Below are positions 11,440 through 21,951 of a DNA stretch of 64,000 nucleotides, piece after piece (positions within the stretch are counted from its first letter, which is position 1; each line of letters starts with the position of its first letter). Source of the stretch: Isoetes taiwanensis (taxonomy: Eukaryota > Streptophyta > Lycopodiopsida > Isoetales > Isoetaceae). The translations under genes were made by a program, and so were the position numbers. The DNA lies in the NCBI GenBank assembly GCA_021234155.1, contig JAJEKV010000010.1, positions 19,131,418 through 19,195,417 of the forward strand, written 5' to 3'. Below the pieces are notes generated by a model that was given only the letters and a program-made list of their open reading frames with translations, did not search any database and was not told where the DNA came from.

Positions 11440-13624
11440 GCCGGGAGCGGGGTTGATAGCATCGTTGATGGTGCGGCCCTGAGATTCCCGCATGAAGTCC
11501 GGATAGTGCTTCTCAAGGTCTATCTTCATTACCCAGGTAGCATCCTCAACTGGTAAGTGCTTCCACTTAACCAAGTATTGTAACATTTGAGTCCTTCTGG
11601 TCTGTTTGTAAGCTCGATCAAGAAGAGCTTCAGGCACTATCTCCAGTTGCTCTTCGGTCATTTCTAGGAGGGTTGGGGTATCCAAAACCTCCTCTGGATC
11701 AGGGGTGTGTTGTTTCAGAAGACTCACGTGGAAGACCTTGTGGATCTTCAAGCGGGGCGGCAAGTCTAAGCGGTATGCCTGTTCTCCAATACGTTCAGTA
11801 ATCTTGAACGGCCCAGCCCATCTGGGTGCCAACTTCTTGCAGTTACCAATTTTAAGCTTGGCTTGTTTTACTTTGATCTTAAGCCAAACTGATTCGCCCA
11901 CCTGAAAGACTCGTGGGGTTCGGTGTTTATCCGCTAGACTTTTCTGACGACTGCGTGCCGCCAATAAGTAACCACGAACTTCTTCAACTAAGGCCTGCAT
12001 TTCTAAGAGGAGTTGTTGAGAGACCTCCACTTTAGAAACAAGGTTATGCCATGTGTCTGGAGTAAGACATTGATAGCCATAAGTTATCATGAAGGGAGAC
12101 ATCCTGGAAGACTCCTGCTTCGTATTGTTATAGGCGAACTCTACCAAATAAATATAATCCGCCCATTGTGATTGTTTACTCCATACATAGCTTCGTAGCA
12201 TATCTTCGATAATGCGATTGATACGTTCTGTCTGACCATCTGTCTGAGGATGGTAAGCTGTACTCATAGCAAGCTTGGTCTGGATGGTGGCGAAGAAGTC
12301 CTTCCAGAATGCACTTACAAATTTAGGATCTCGGTCTGATACAATCACTCTTGGCATCCCGTGCAACCTGAAAATCTCTTTTGCAAATAGCAAGGCGGTG
12401 TCGAAGGCGGTGTCCGTGGTCCGACATGGCAAGAAATGAGCCATCTTTGACAATTTGTCGACCACTACCATTAATGCATCATATCCACGGAGAGTACGTG
12501 GAAGGCCCACAATGAAATCCATGGTTATTACTTCCCACTTGGCGTTGGGCACATCTAAAGGTTGCAACGCCCCTGGAACTCTTAATTGCTCAGCCTTGGT
12601 TTGTTGACACACCTGACACTGCTTGATGTATCTAGCAATATCCTTCTTCATCGAAGGCCAAAAATAGCTGGAGCGGATCTTAAAGTAAGTTTTCATAAAA
12701 CCCGCATGTCCAAATATAGGGTCATTGTGTGTGTCATGGAGAATTAGCTTGCGCACCCAAAGTCTCGTGAACACACAACTTATCCTTGTGATATAATAAG
12801 TTGCCCTCTTTCTTATATGAACGGAAAGCTCCACGTTCTTTATCTGTACGTGCTTCTTTACCCAAACTCTCCCAAACATCACAAAATTCGGGATCTGTGG
12901 GCCGGGTCTCAGTACTATCCGCTTCCCAAACTCGCCGGGTGAGTGTGGAAATGGCGCTACAATGGGTTCGGGTGATCAAAGGATGACGGACAATGCATCC
13001 GCAAACTACATTGTGCTTCCCCGGCTTGTACATAATCTCAAGTCGATTCCTCGAGGAATTCCATCCATCTTCTCTGACGGAGATTGAGATTTGGTCGGGT
13101 GGATAGATAACGGAGACTCGATGATCCGTGATCTAGCTGAAATTTTCTACCGAGAAGGGTAGTGTCTCCAAATACGAGAGCGGACAACCGCCAAAGAACT
13201 CCTCGATCATGGGTAGGGTATCGCTGCTCAAGGCCATTCATTTTCTTTGAATCGTAGGCAACAACTCTCCCCTCCTGCATTAGTACTCCACCGGTAGCTA
13301 TTTTACTAACATCCGTGGCCACTAGTTTATCCTTTTCAGGATCGGGCAAAGTGAGGACCGGTGCAGATGTTAGAGCATCCTTGAGCTTCTGAAAGCCGAC
13401 CTGGACTTTTGCTTTCCAATGTTCCATCCAATCCTTCACTCTCTCATGCTTTGTGAGATTAGTAAGAGGTGCGGCAATTGTTGCAAAATCCTTAACAAAT
13501 TTCCGATAATATCCTGCGAGTCCCAAGAAACTTCGAACTTCTGAAACATTACCTGGAATAGGCCAATCCTTTACTGCTTCTATCTTGGCTGGATCGGTAG
13601 CAATTCCCTCTGCTGAAATGATAT
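11281..13624 (-). pseudogene. Outer chromovirus pol, 3' half: RT end, RNase H, integrase, chromodomain
   Basis: Continues the pol frame after the inner insertion. From 13624: the RT thumb/connection (YYRKFVKDF), RNase H ([20 protein letters not shown], then [13 protein letters not shown]), with a frame change near 13035. Integrase follows from about 12880: zinc-binding HHCC region (HDTHNDPIFGHAGFMK ... CQVCQQTK), then the D-D-E core in TMDFIVGLP, VSDRDPKF and HPQTDGQTERINRIIED. The C-terminus has the GPF/Y-like region (RWAGPFKITERIG) and a chromodomain (LQYLVKWKHLPVEDATWV). Two or three frameshifts or stops between 13040 and 12700 prevent a continuous reading; several lie in stretches rich in CAG/CTG variants. 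Confidence 0.93.
13620..13624 (+). repeat. Target-site duplication GATAT, left copy
   Basis: GATAT precedes the inner element's left LTR and recurs at 33161-33165 after its right LTR. Joining the flanks restores the outer element's reverse transcriptase reading (YLGYI followed by [15 protein letters not shown] on the minus strand). Confidence 0.97.
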
Positions 13625-15249
13625 TGTGACGGTCCAGGGGAATATACGCCATAAATACGTATATTCCTAGGATCCGTCACTATACAAGTCTACCTTCATA
13701 GACTTGTATACCTTAGATTGTGGTCATAGGGGGCATGGCCAAGTTATTCTCATAACTTAGCCAACCATAGGATTAGACCATTATCCACGTGGCCTTAACC
13801 TATTGGGGCACACCGCCACACAGACTCAATTCGATTGGTGCCACGTGGCATCCTAGGTGGACCTAACTTATATAGGCCGAAACCCTAACCCTAGGCCTCT
13901 TTCCAGCCCTAGCACCCGTGAGACTCACCTATTCGCTTCAAACCCCGCTTTGAACATCGCTTGTTGTGGCATAGGCTGGTGCAAAGAGCCCCAGCAGGTA
14001 GACTCGCTCTTGGAGTAGGAGCAAGATCACGTGAGTCAAGACCATGGAGGCACACCTGATCCGGAGGGAGAGCTTCAGGAGCAGGTATGTAGGATAGTAG
14101 TTGTGATAGCTTATCTGGAATTAGCATTCCAGATATGCTAGTATCTTGTATCTAGAGTAGAGCCATCCTAGAACCCGTATTCAACATCTTGAACCCTAAT
14201 CAATGAACCCTAACCATTAGTTAGATTCGTATGATTAGGTTAAGATGTTCTTCTTATGATTATTCTCATGATGTGATGATTATGTGATGATGGTTGATCA
14301 TGTTTGCTTCTCTTGTTGTGGGAAGGGGGGTAGGGACCTAGGGCCATATGTAGTATGCTCCTAGAGTAGATCCCTTAGTTCCTATTAGTTGCGGCCTGTG
14401 CATAGGAGCCCACCAGGCTATCGAGGCTATGATATGACTCAGCACCACATAACGGGGCTAGAGGGAATGTGGAGGGCTAGAGGGAATGTGGTGGGCTAGG
14501 CTTATGGTCGGTCACTTCGTGCGGGCCGAGCATGGGTCCGACACCTCCTGGGGCAATGGTGTTGCCCTGCCTCTCGAGAGCTGCAAGTGTTGGCTTGGCT
14601 CTCGTTTTGGGGGGTTAAGTCGGGTGCACGATAATGGTGTCGCCACGATTCTCTAGCCGCCCACCTGAACCTCTAGACCACGGAAGGGGAGATGCAACCC
14701 TTCCCGCCTCATCGGACCAGGAGATACAACCCGAGTAGTCCCGAGGGTGATACCATGGGATTGGCGTGATCCGAAGGCTAGAGTCATGCCAGAGCCTGAT
14801 TTAGCCCATCTGCAAAGTATGCACAGGAGGGGCGGATGGAGTGGTCAACCCTAGCCATTGTTCTATGCCAGCCCTCGCCATTGCCATGACTCGGTCTGCT
14901 CTATCTTGAGGCCTAACCGGTCAGTCATCCTCCTTATGAGTCTGAGCCTGGGTAGGAGCTCTCATGTTTTACGGTTTGTGCTTATCATCTTTGTACTGGT
15001 ATATGTGTGATGCGCTACCCTTCGAGGTAGTATTTATATGTTTGATGCTAGTTCTGATGTGTTATCGCTTCCGCTGTTATAGGATCCCATAGGGGAAGGG
15101 CGCGCAAGACACCTTCGTGTTCCCTCCCCGCACTAAGGGTCACCTCAGAGTGCGGGGTAGACGAAGGGCCCGTGCGGTTGTTGAGCCGGATGGGGGATTT
15201 CCTGCCGAGTGTACGGCTGGGGGCCGTATGTTTAGCAGGGAACGTCACA
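13625..15249 (+). repeat. 5' LTR of the inner chromovirus
   Basis: 1,625 bp, TGTGACGGTCC...ACGTCACA, matched by 31520-33160. A TATA-like box, CTTATATAGGC, lies at 13867-13877 and is followed by AAACCCTAACCCTAGG (a telo-box-like sequence, common downstream of plant ribosomal and translation-gene TATA boxes), making this the likely start of genomic RNA transcription. Differences from the 3' LTR concentrate at CTG/CAG sites (compare 14640-14700 with 32570-32640). Confidence 0.95.
13867..13895 (+). promoter_or_regulatory. Probable LTR promoter: TATA box and telo-box-like motif
   Basis: CTTATATAGGC followed within 10 bases by AAACCCTAACCCTAGG. The same pair is found in the 3' LTR at about 31760-31790. 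Position and motif fit the U3/R boundary of the LTR. This is inferred from sequence only. Confidence 0.55.
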
Positions 15250-15250
15250 A

Positions 15251-15262
15251 TGGTATCAGAGC
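15251..15262 (+). promoter_or_regulatory. Primer-binding site, initiator tRNA-Met
   Basis: TGGTATCAGAGC, one base after the 5' LTR, is the classic plant LTR-retrotransposon PBS complementary to the 3' end of initiator tRNA-Met. It fixes the element's orientation as plus. Confidence 0.95.
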
Positions 15263-18200
15263 GATGTTCTTGGTTGACCAAGAACTAGCACTGACCATAA
15301 CTACGAAAGTAGTCTAACAAGCCTATAGGGGTGTGAAATAAACATTTCCACCATTGAACCGCGAAAATAGGGGAAATTTTTTTTTTCTCCTAGGTAGTGG
15401 GTCAGGAATTAGGTTAAGTGTTAGACGAAGGAATAAACGAGTCAAATTTACCTTCTAGTAAAATTGGAGTGGAAATTATGCATCGGCATCAAATTTCACT
15501 TAAAATGGGTCGAAGAATCATACCAATCGGAGACCCGAGTGAAAAATGGCGCAAATCCATAATTAACACCTCCAACCATTAGGAAATTTGAAAATTTAAA
15601 GATATAAATACGAATTTTAATATCCTATTGTTTAAGTTTGGTTTTTCCGGGGTTCCGAAAAGTTTTAGGATTTTTTTTCTAATTTGATTTCCTAAGGTTT
15701 CGTAAATTTTGGCGGCCGGAAAAGAATTCCGATTTGCCAAAAATTGAGAAAATTTGTCTTGGCCTTGATTTATTTTGCCCCTTTCTGATCTCGATCCTTC
15801 CAATCCGGCATGCGTATGCCACGATGAACGGCATGAAAACATTTCTATTTCTCCTTTTCGATTTGCCCGCATATACCAGATTTGCGCCCTTTCAATTTTG
15901 GAGAAGAGGATCGATAGGGTAATTGTTCCCCTTTGTGCAGATTGGGATTCCGCAAAAGATAGATTTGGCTTTGAGATTGTAACCTAATCGGCTGATTTTT
16001 GACAGGTATTCTTTGATTCTATTGTTTATTTTTTTTAGAAAACCAGCATCGGATGAGGTTGGAGGTGTCGCATCATCAGTTTGCTATTGTGAGAACTATG
16101 GGTTTCGATATGTCCATGCCACATTTAATCTGGTATTCTTCGTAGTTTTATCTTTCTATCTTCATGCCTCTGTTCTTCTATAGGACTATTTTGTCCATGA
16201 AAGGATTTGCTGCATTATAATTATATCTTCATGATTATGATGACGGATCACAAACAATTCTGTAGATGAACGTGTGCTTAGGTTTAACTAATTCCAAGAT
16301 GGCAACATTACAATCACCAGCAGATGCTTGCCTTGGTGCATTTAAACACATGCCTAAAGAGGGTATGCACTTAGCCAATTCATATGCAAGACATCATTTA
16401 ATACAATAGTTATTTATGCTCTGTTCTATACTGATTATGGTACTTCCATTGCTAGCATTTGCACCAGTTGAGGATGACATGTTGTATATGATGGTTGAAT
16501 CGAAATTTATACTTTCATGTAAACTAAACAATCATGAATTTGTCATGCAGGTAGCAAGAAGGATACGAAGGGTACATTTAGTTTCTGCATAAGGTAATGT
16601 GTTCTTTCGTTTGAGTAGAGTACTTTGCATCTTGAATTTATCTTTAAACAACGTCTAGAAGTCATTTCTTTCTTACTTCATCTACAAGGCAAGTTGTTTT
16701 GCGTCCCACCTTATAGATCCATTGTATTTTGAATTTTATGTTAAGTATTGTTCACAGAGATAGTCCATTGTCCATTGCTAATCAACCATGCAGATGCAAT
16801 TTCTGCATAAGTTAATTTGTTCTTTTATCTGAGTAGGGTAAGATGCAATTATCTTCAAACAACGTGAAGAAGTCATTTCTTTCTTACAAGATCTACAAGG
16901 CAAGTTGTTTTGCAACCCACTTTGAAGACTCACTGTATTTTGAATTTCATGATAAGTATTGTTCATAGTGATACATTTTAGATAGCCCATTATCCATTGA
17001 TAATCAACCATGCAGATGCAGAGATACAAGCTTATGTGAATGTAATTAGTTATTTACAAGTACATGCATTGCCATTGTAACTATAATAAAGAGCTTAGGT
17101 TAATGTAACTGGTTACTTTATCTTAGGTATGATAATCATTATATTATTGATATTGGAGCCCTCCTTTGTAATGTTACGGACATTGATGCTACAGTTGCAC
17201 AAGAACTATGCAGGCCTTTGATGTTTGCTTTAGCTGAAACCACAGTCTCTATCTATCTATCTATCATTTTTTTTCTATAATATAGAAGCATAATCCATGT
17301 TGTAAATGTTCTCACCTTCCTCTTTGGATCTTTTATCTGCTTTTCTCAATGCACATCTGCAAAGACATATGTGGAGCCAAAGAAATCAATGGAGCCTGTG
17401 TTGAGCACAAAAGTGGGCATGGTTGTTAATTTAACCCTCTGATAATGACAGAGGCTGCCTTTGGACCATTTGATTATGGCTATGGAAAATCTAATCCCCA
17501 CTTTTTCTGGAGGTGCAGCAGTGGTTTGGCTTTTGCAGAGCAAAACTTGATCATCTTCTTTTCTTCCATCAATGAACATGAAAACAGATTGCAAGCTTTG
17601 TTGAAGCTCATAATTCTGACCAAGCTTATGAGAAAGAAATGGTACAGATTGAATGGATGATAATGAATCAACGCAGCATCCAATGAATGGTTTGGGTTGA
17701 CATTTGGAGAAGTTGGCACTCTGTAATGCTCGAAGTTGCGCATGCTATCAGACGGAGGAGTTTCTTGCTGTCGCCATTGCTGTGCTTCTTAAATGCTTCA
17801 ATTATGCTTTTAACTTTTGAGAGCACCCAGTGCCTGCACTTGCAAAGGCTAGGTGCAAAGGGTAGGTATTGGATTCAACAAATGTGGGTACCTCTCTTAA
17901 TTTACATTGTTTGGAGATAAATTTCACAGTCAAGAATGAAATATGTAACATTTGGAGACGTTTGACAAATTTTTTCCTTTCAGGTCCACACATACATGGC
18001 ACGATTCCTCAGATAATGTTATCACTGCCCAGAGTTGCCAGAAACTCCTATCTTCTTTTGGGTCTGTGGTAAGTAATCTTCTTTTCTATTGTCGCATCCA
18101 GTTGTGGATAGGAGCCTTAGGTGGGTTCGTGGCTTAAATTTTATTTACATTTCTCAAGCATGTTATCTGCATCATCATATAGCAGGCAATATATCAATAA

Positions 18201-19891
18201 ATGTTTTGGGTCGACATTTGGAGAAAATGCACTCACGGGCATCCTCACTGGATAATATCAGGCTTGCACTAGGAATGATGGCATGCCCTTGGAAAAGCCT
18301 AAAGTGCATAGAATGGTTACACATTCTTTACCTCATTAAATTTGCAGTTTTCATGCATCAAAGGTTTCATTTGAGGATGGCCAGGTCTCCAAGTTTACTT
18401 TGGATTTTCGGCAATAACAGTAGTGAAACTTTGGATTCTGACGTGAATGGGCAGAAATGGTTGGTAGCCTTCTATGGTAGGTCTTCTTGCCTTAGTTTCT
18501 TGCACATAACCATTTAAAGTGGGGAAATGAATTTAAGCTTTGATATTGGCATTCTTCATTTAATCTCTCTATCCTCGATACAGGTTTAACATTTTTGTTG
18601 GTCATGAGGCTGAAGAGGAGGCTCTGGCCAATCCATAATAGCCAGCAACATTTTTCAAGAAAAGTTAAGAAGGCAGCAATTTTAGCAGAGGGAGCAAGAT
18701 AGAATACTTTGAGCAAACCTAGAAGCTGCCAAGTCCTCCAAAACATTGGCATTAGACCAAGATGTTCTCTTATAGGCTTCTGGAACATAGGTTATTGTGC
18801 AATTCTCCACAAATCTGCAAAATGGAGACTGGTCAATCTTATGTATAATAGACAAATATTTGCCTCTTCTTTAGGCTGTCTGTTTTGCAATCTCTACTAT
18901 GGACACGGCCCCCAAGACCGTTCCATATAACATGACAAATTGTTGCTACGATCTGACAACAACATCCAAGAGGCAAGAGCATGAAGTAAAGCTAAAAAAG
19001 TTTATTACAGTTTGAAAGTCAGGAACTTCCGTTCCGTATATTAAGGACTACCATCTGCCAATGTTATAACACACAAGAGGTTATTAATACCGTGCACTTT
19101 AGTTAAATCTAGGGATCTAGACTTCCAATGTGTATGTATATATGTTCATAGCATGGTGCCTATGTCATTCCAATGTGCATATTTCTTCATGACAATAGTG
19201 CCTACATGAAAATATATATGCAAGGAACAACTTATTTGTAAAGTGTTGGTCACATGCCCTACAATCACGTCGTCTCACAATGCGGTCCAACATAAGATAA
19301 CCAAATTTAAGTCCCAAAATACAACATACAGTAAATTCCATATGGGAAAAGACTACTTTAAGCATTGTGGTCATCGATACAGCTACAGCTGGCCTACTCT
19401 TCCAACAAGATCTACACAATATTTTAGATCAATACGCTTGGTGGCACAACTTCTTATGCTTGGCTTTTGTTGTAACTATATTCAAAAAGCTTAAAACATA
19501 CATTTGCTATGCCCACCAATCTTTATACAGCATGCGTTGAGCAGAAAAGTCGGCCTGGTTGTTAAGTTATACTGCGCACAGATCATAAGCCTATGTTGAG
19601 GAGCACAAAAATGGGCATGTTAAGTTATACCAGCACACATGTCATATTCAAGAGATCATATGCTCTCAAATTTAAATTTAATTCATCTCATCTACTTGCA
19701 TATCACACTACAAAAGGGTTTCTATAGTACATTGAAGTTCAATGTTAAATACCACATACACAAAATCTATATATTGAATTCTATGTCAATGAATCTTAAG
19801 AAGTTCTTCTATACATACACCTTACCCTATCCAAGCCACATTGTCTATTCCAGCCAACAATGAAACGACCACCTATTCAAATTGTTAGAAA
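15263..19891 (+). other. Inner-element leader and Helitron body with gene-like fragments
   Basis: The first few hundred bases are chromovirus leader. Somewhere after about 15560 the sequence becomes Helitron, whose 3' end is at 19919; I could not place its 5' TC terminus. The body reads like decayed pieces of a plant gene: a 5'-UTR-like stretch near 15730-16010 ending in an acceptor-like TTTTTGACAG, an open block near 16285-16365 (MATLQSPADACLGAFKHMP), and another near 17445-17560 (TEAAFGPFDYGYGKSNPHFF). Many stops separate them. I do not recognise the source gene. Helitrons commonly capture gene fragments, which would explain this. Confidence 0.5.
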
Positions 19892-19919
19892 GCCCGGCAA
19901 CGCCGGGCACCATAACTAG
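19892..19919 (+). mobile_element. Helitron 3' terminus
   Basis: A perfect 7-bp-stem hairpin, GCCCGGC-AAC-GCCGGGC (19892-19908), is followed seven bases later by CTAG (19916-19919) and then a host T. This hairpin plus CTRR end directly before T is the diagnostic 3' end of plant Helitrons. The element lies in the leader, about 110 bp upstream of the H3 gene's TATA-like box, so it may separate that promoter from upstream LTR sequence. Confidence 0.82.
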
Positions 19920-20020
19920 TATATATTAAAAATTAAATATACATTAATAATAATAGTACTATAGAGTAATTAATAAGGGGGGCTAATAAGTAGGCCTAAT
20001 AATGGTAGGGAATATTCTCA

Positions 20021-20127
20021 GGGACCCTCCTCTTTAAATATCCCTGACACCTCATTTCCCCCCAAACTTTCCTCCACCTTATCTCTCTTGATCAGCCTTA
20101 CGTCACCCGTTTTCTAGACCGTTAAGT
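20021..20127 (+). promoter_or_regulatory. Candidate internal promoter of the H3-like gene
   Basis: GGGACCCTC (20021-20029) is followed by TTTAAATAT (20033-20041) and a C/T-rich leader to the ATG at 20128, with TACGTCAC near 20099-20106 resembling a bZIP-type core. The second accessory gene has the same GGGACCCTC next to a strong TATA box (21833-21849). This suggests that each accessory gene is transcribed on its own instead of from the LTR, but it is inferred from motifs alone. Confidence 0.45.
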
Positions 20128-21225
20128 ATGGCTCGAACCAAGCAGACAGCCAGGAAGCCAGGACAGCGACCGACACTCTCGATGGCGCACTTAGCAGCCG
20201 GACGCCATGTGAAGAAGATCCCGGAGCACCTTCGACCCAAGAAGGGGGAAGAGGAGCTTCCCTCCAGTAGCAGCAGCGAAGACTCCTTCCACGATGCCGA
20301 GGAGAGTCCCAGCAGCAGTTCAGCGTCGGCAGGTACTCAGAGAACCGGCGAGTCTCGCCATTTCGGGCCCTCAGACACCGAGGTAGAAGAAGAGGTGGAA
20401 GAGCAGGTCCAGCAGCAGGTAGAGGAAGCGGGGCCTTCGGCGCCAAAGAAGAAGGGCAAAGAGAAGGTTGCGGAGTGGCCAGAAGAGAGGGCCGCGAGGA
20501 AGAAGAGGGAACGGGAGCAGGAGCTGCGGCAGCAGGAGCGGAGGACCAAGAGAAGAAACGACGGCCCTCGCCGGACCGTCGTGATCGAGGAGCCTCCCCG
20601 GCGGGAAGAAGAGCAGGTGGATGAAGTGGCAGATGAGGAGGAAGAAGAGCAGGAGGAGGGCGCCGACCCAAGGCCACCTTATCCAAAGTGGCCCGAGCCA
20701 CCTAAGGTGCTCAAGAAGCAGAAGGCGGGCGAGCCGCCGTTCGCCCTGAAGGAGGAGCGTCTCTTCGGACGCCGCCTCAAGGCGTACCAGAAATACCTCC
20801 GTCGGTGGACGAGGTATAATGACTGGTATTGCCGGCAGAATGTCGACCGGTACGTGGAGGGGGGGCGTCCCAGCAAGAATCAGCCCAAGCTGCCACCGCC
20901 ACCACCGGAGAAGCCGAAGAAGGTCCATCATGGGCCTAATTCGGTACACTCCCGTGTTTTCTGGGAGATTAGACACTTTCAACAGTGCACTAATCTCCTG
21001 ATTAGGAAGGCACCATTCGAGCGGCTCATGCGGGAGGTGATGCAGCAGTTCGTCACCGACTACCGAGTGACGTCGCTCACAACTCGGGTGTTGCAGGTGG
21101 CCGTTGAGGCCGAGCTCACCCAGTTGTTTGAGGAAGGGAACCTCTGCGCGATCCACGCGAAGAGGGTGACCTTGATGCCCAAGGACATACACTTGGCGCG
21201 TCGCATCCGCAAGGAATACCCTTGA
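20128..21225 (+). CDS. Retrotransposon-encoded histone H3-like protein (365 aa)
   Basis: Starts [15 protein letters not shown]: after Met, the first nine residues equal the histone H3 tail (A1-K9, with K4 and K9), then diverge (P for S10). Residues about 40-260 are an insertion absent from histones: Ser/Glu-rich acidic tract, basic/acidic charged region predicted to be helical, a [15 protein letters not shown] stretch and a Pro-rich linker. Residues 273-365 are a full H3 fold: alpha-[17 protein letters not shown], alpha1 [14 protein letters not shown] loop 1 of normal H3 length, alpha2 ending [14 protein letters not shown], then [16 protein letters not shown]110, H113 and D123 equivalents of the H3-H3 interface are kept. 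EIRHFQ..TNLLI and RVTLM also occur in plant CENH3. Intronless and uninterrupted. Predicted nuclear; could join nucleosomes or mimic the H3 tail. Confidence 0.93.
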   Translation: MARTKQTARKPGQRPTLSMAHLAAGRHVKKIPEHLRPKKGEEELPSSSSSEDSFHDAEESPSSSSASAGTQRTGESRHFGPSDTEVEEEVEEQVQQQVEEAGPSAPKKKGKEKVAEWPEERAARKKREREQELRQQERRTKRRNDGPRRTVVIEEPPRREEEQVDEVADEEEEEQEEGADPRPPYPKWPEPPKVLKKQKAGEPPFALKEERLFGRRLKAYQKYLRRWTRYNDWYCRQNVDRYVEGGRPSKNQPKLPPPPPEKPKKVHHGPNSVHSRVFWEIRHFQQCTNLLIRKAPFERLMREVMQQFVTDYRVTSLTTRVLQVAVEAELTQLFEEGNLCAIHAKRVTLMPKDIHLARRIRKEYP

Positions 21226-21832
21226 AGATGCAATTTTGTGAACTAATGTAATTATTAAGTTTTTCCCATAAATATAAAATTTTGTTTTGCAATTAGTATT
21301 AGATAAATTCTTCTTGCATTAGATAATTTCTTTGAAAAAATTGTTAGATTAAAAAAAAAAAAAAATCGCGCGAACCCTCGAAATCGGGTCACACCGCGCA
21401 GGACCTGCCTGCGTCCGCGACGCAGAGGCATTTTGCGCGCTCTGACCCGGTTTTGCAAAAATTTTATCAATTTAAGTCCAATTCACGTAGGAAAAACTCC
21501 TAGTTAGATTAGAATCGTCCAAATAGTCATCCTAGCATTTCTAATTTTTCAAAAATCCTCAACAGAACTTAGAAAAGACCCAAATCGGGTCACACCGCCG
21601 CAGACCCGGCTTTGTGTCCGCTGACGCAGAGGCGCTTTGCAAGGCTTCGAATCCCGATTTCGCCATTTTTTTCGCCCTTTAATTGACCAATTTTGACCCA
21701 ACAAACTGCCATGTAGTGTTTCTTACTTTGCCTTGTGCACTTCATGATAGCTCATTTGGACAACCATGGCCATAGATTCGAAGTCTGCCCCACCAAGAAC
21801 CTTTGTGCACGGAACCCGAGGCACCCCTAGTC
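21226..21832 (+). other. Spacer between the two accessory genes
   Basis: About 600 bp without an ORF. It contains a roughly 210-bp internal repeat: AAATCGGGTCACACCGC followed by cagacc-type sequence and GACGCAGAGGC occurs at 21379-21430 and again at 21575-21632. This region probably holds the 3' end of the H3-like transcript and the upstream region of the second gene. Confidence 0.55.
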
Positions 21833-21849
21833 TATAAAAAGGGACCCTC
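21833..21849 (+). promoter_or_regulatory. TATA box of the second accessory gene
   Basis: TATAAAAAGGGACCCTC lies 119 bp before the ATG at 21952, a usual distance for a plant core promoter with a short 5' UTR. The outer element has TTAAAAAGGGACT at the equivalent place before its homologous ORF (38051-38067, minus strand). Conservation of this string between the two elements supports a real, element-borne internal promoter. Confidence 0.6.
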
Positions 21850-21951
21850 ATTTGTCATTTTCTCCCCATTAGAGTTGCTCTCAGCCCCTTTGGCGATTTC
21901 TTAGGCCTTTGCTCATTTCCATCAGCCATTTTCCATAGCTATTCCTGTTCA

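Noticed and set aside
20114-20701. 195-codon minus-strand frame overlapping the H3 tail region
   Set aside because: Antisense shadow, Pro/Ser/Ala-rich, no domain.
20371-21192. 273-codon open frame on the minus strand opposite the H3-like gene
   Set aside because: It is antisense to a strongly supported coding sequence and has the low-complexity Leu/Pro/Arg content expected from the complement of Glu/Arg/Pro codons.
20128-21225. Calling this ORF a host CENH3 or a host H3 gene
   Set aside because: It lies between PBS and gag of an LTR element, a related copy sits at the same place in another element, it has a 220-residue insert unlike any host histone, and loop 1 has ordinary H3 length.
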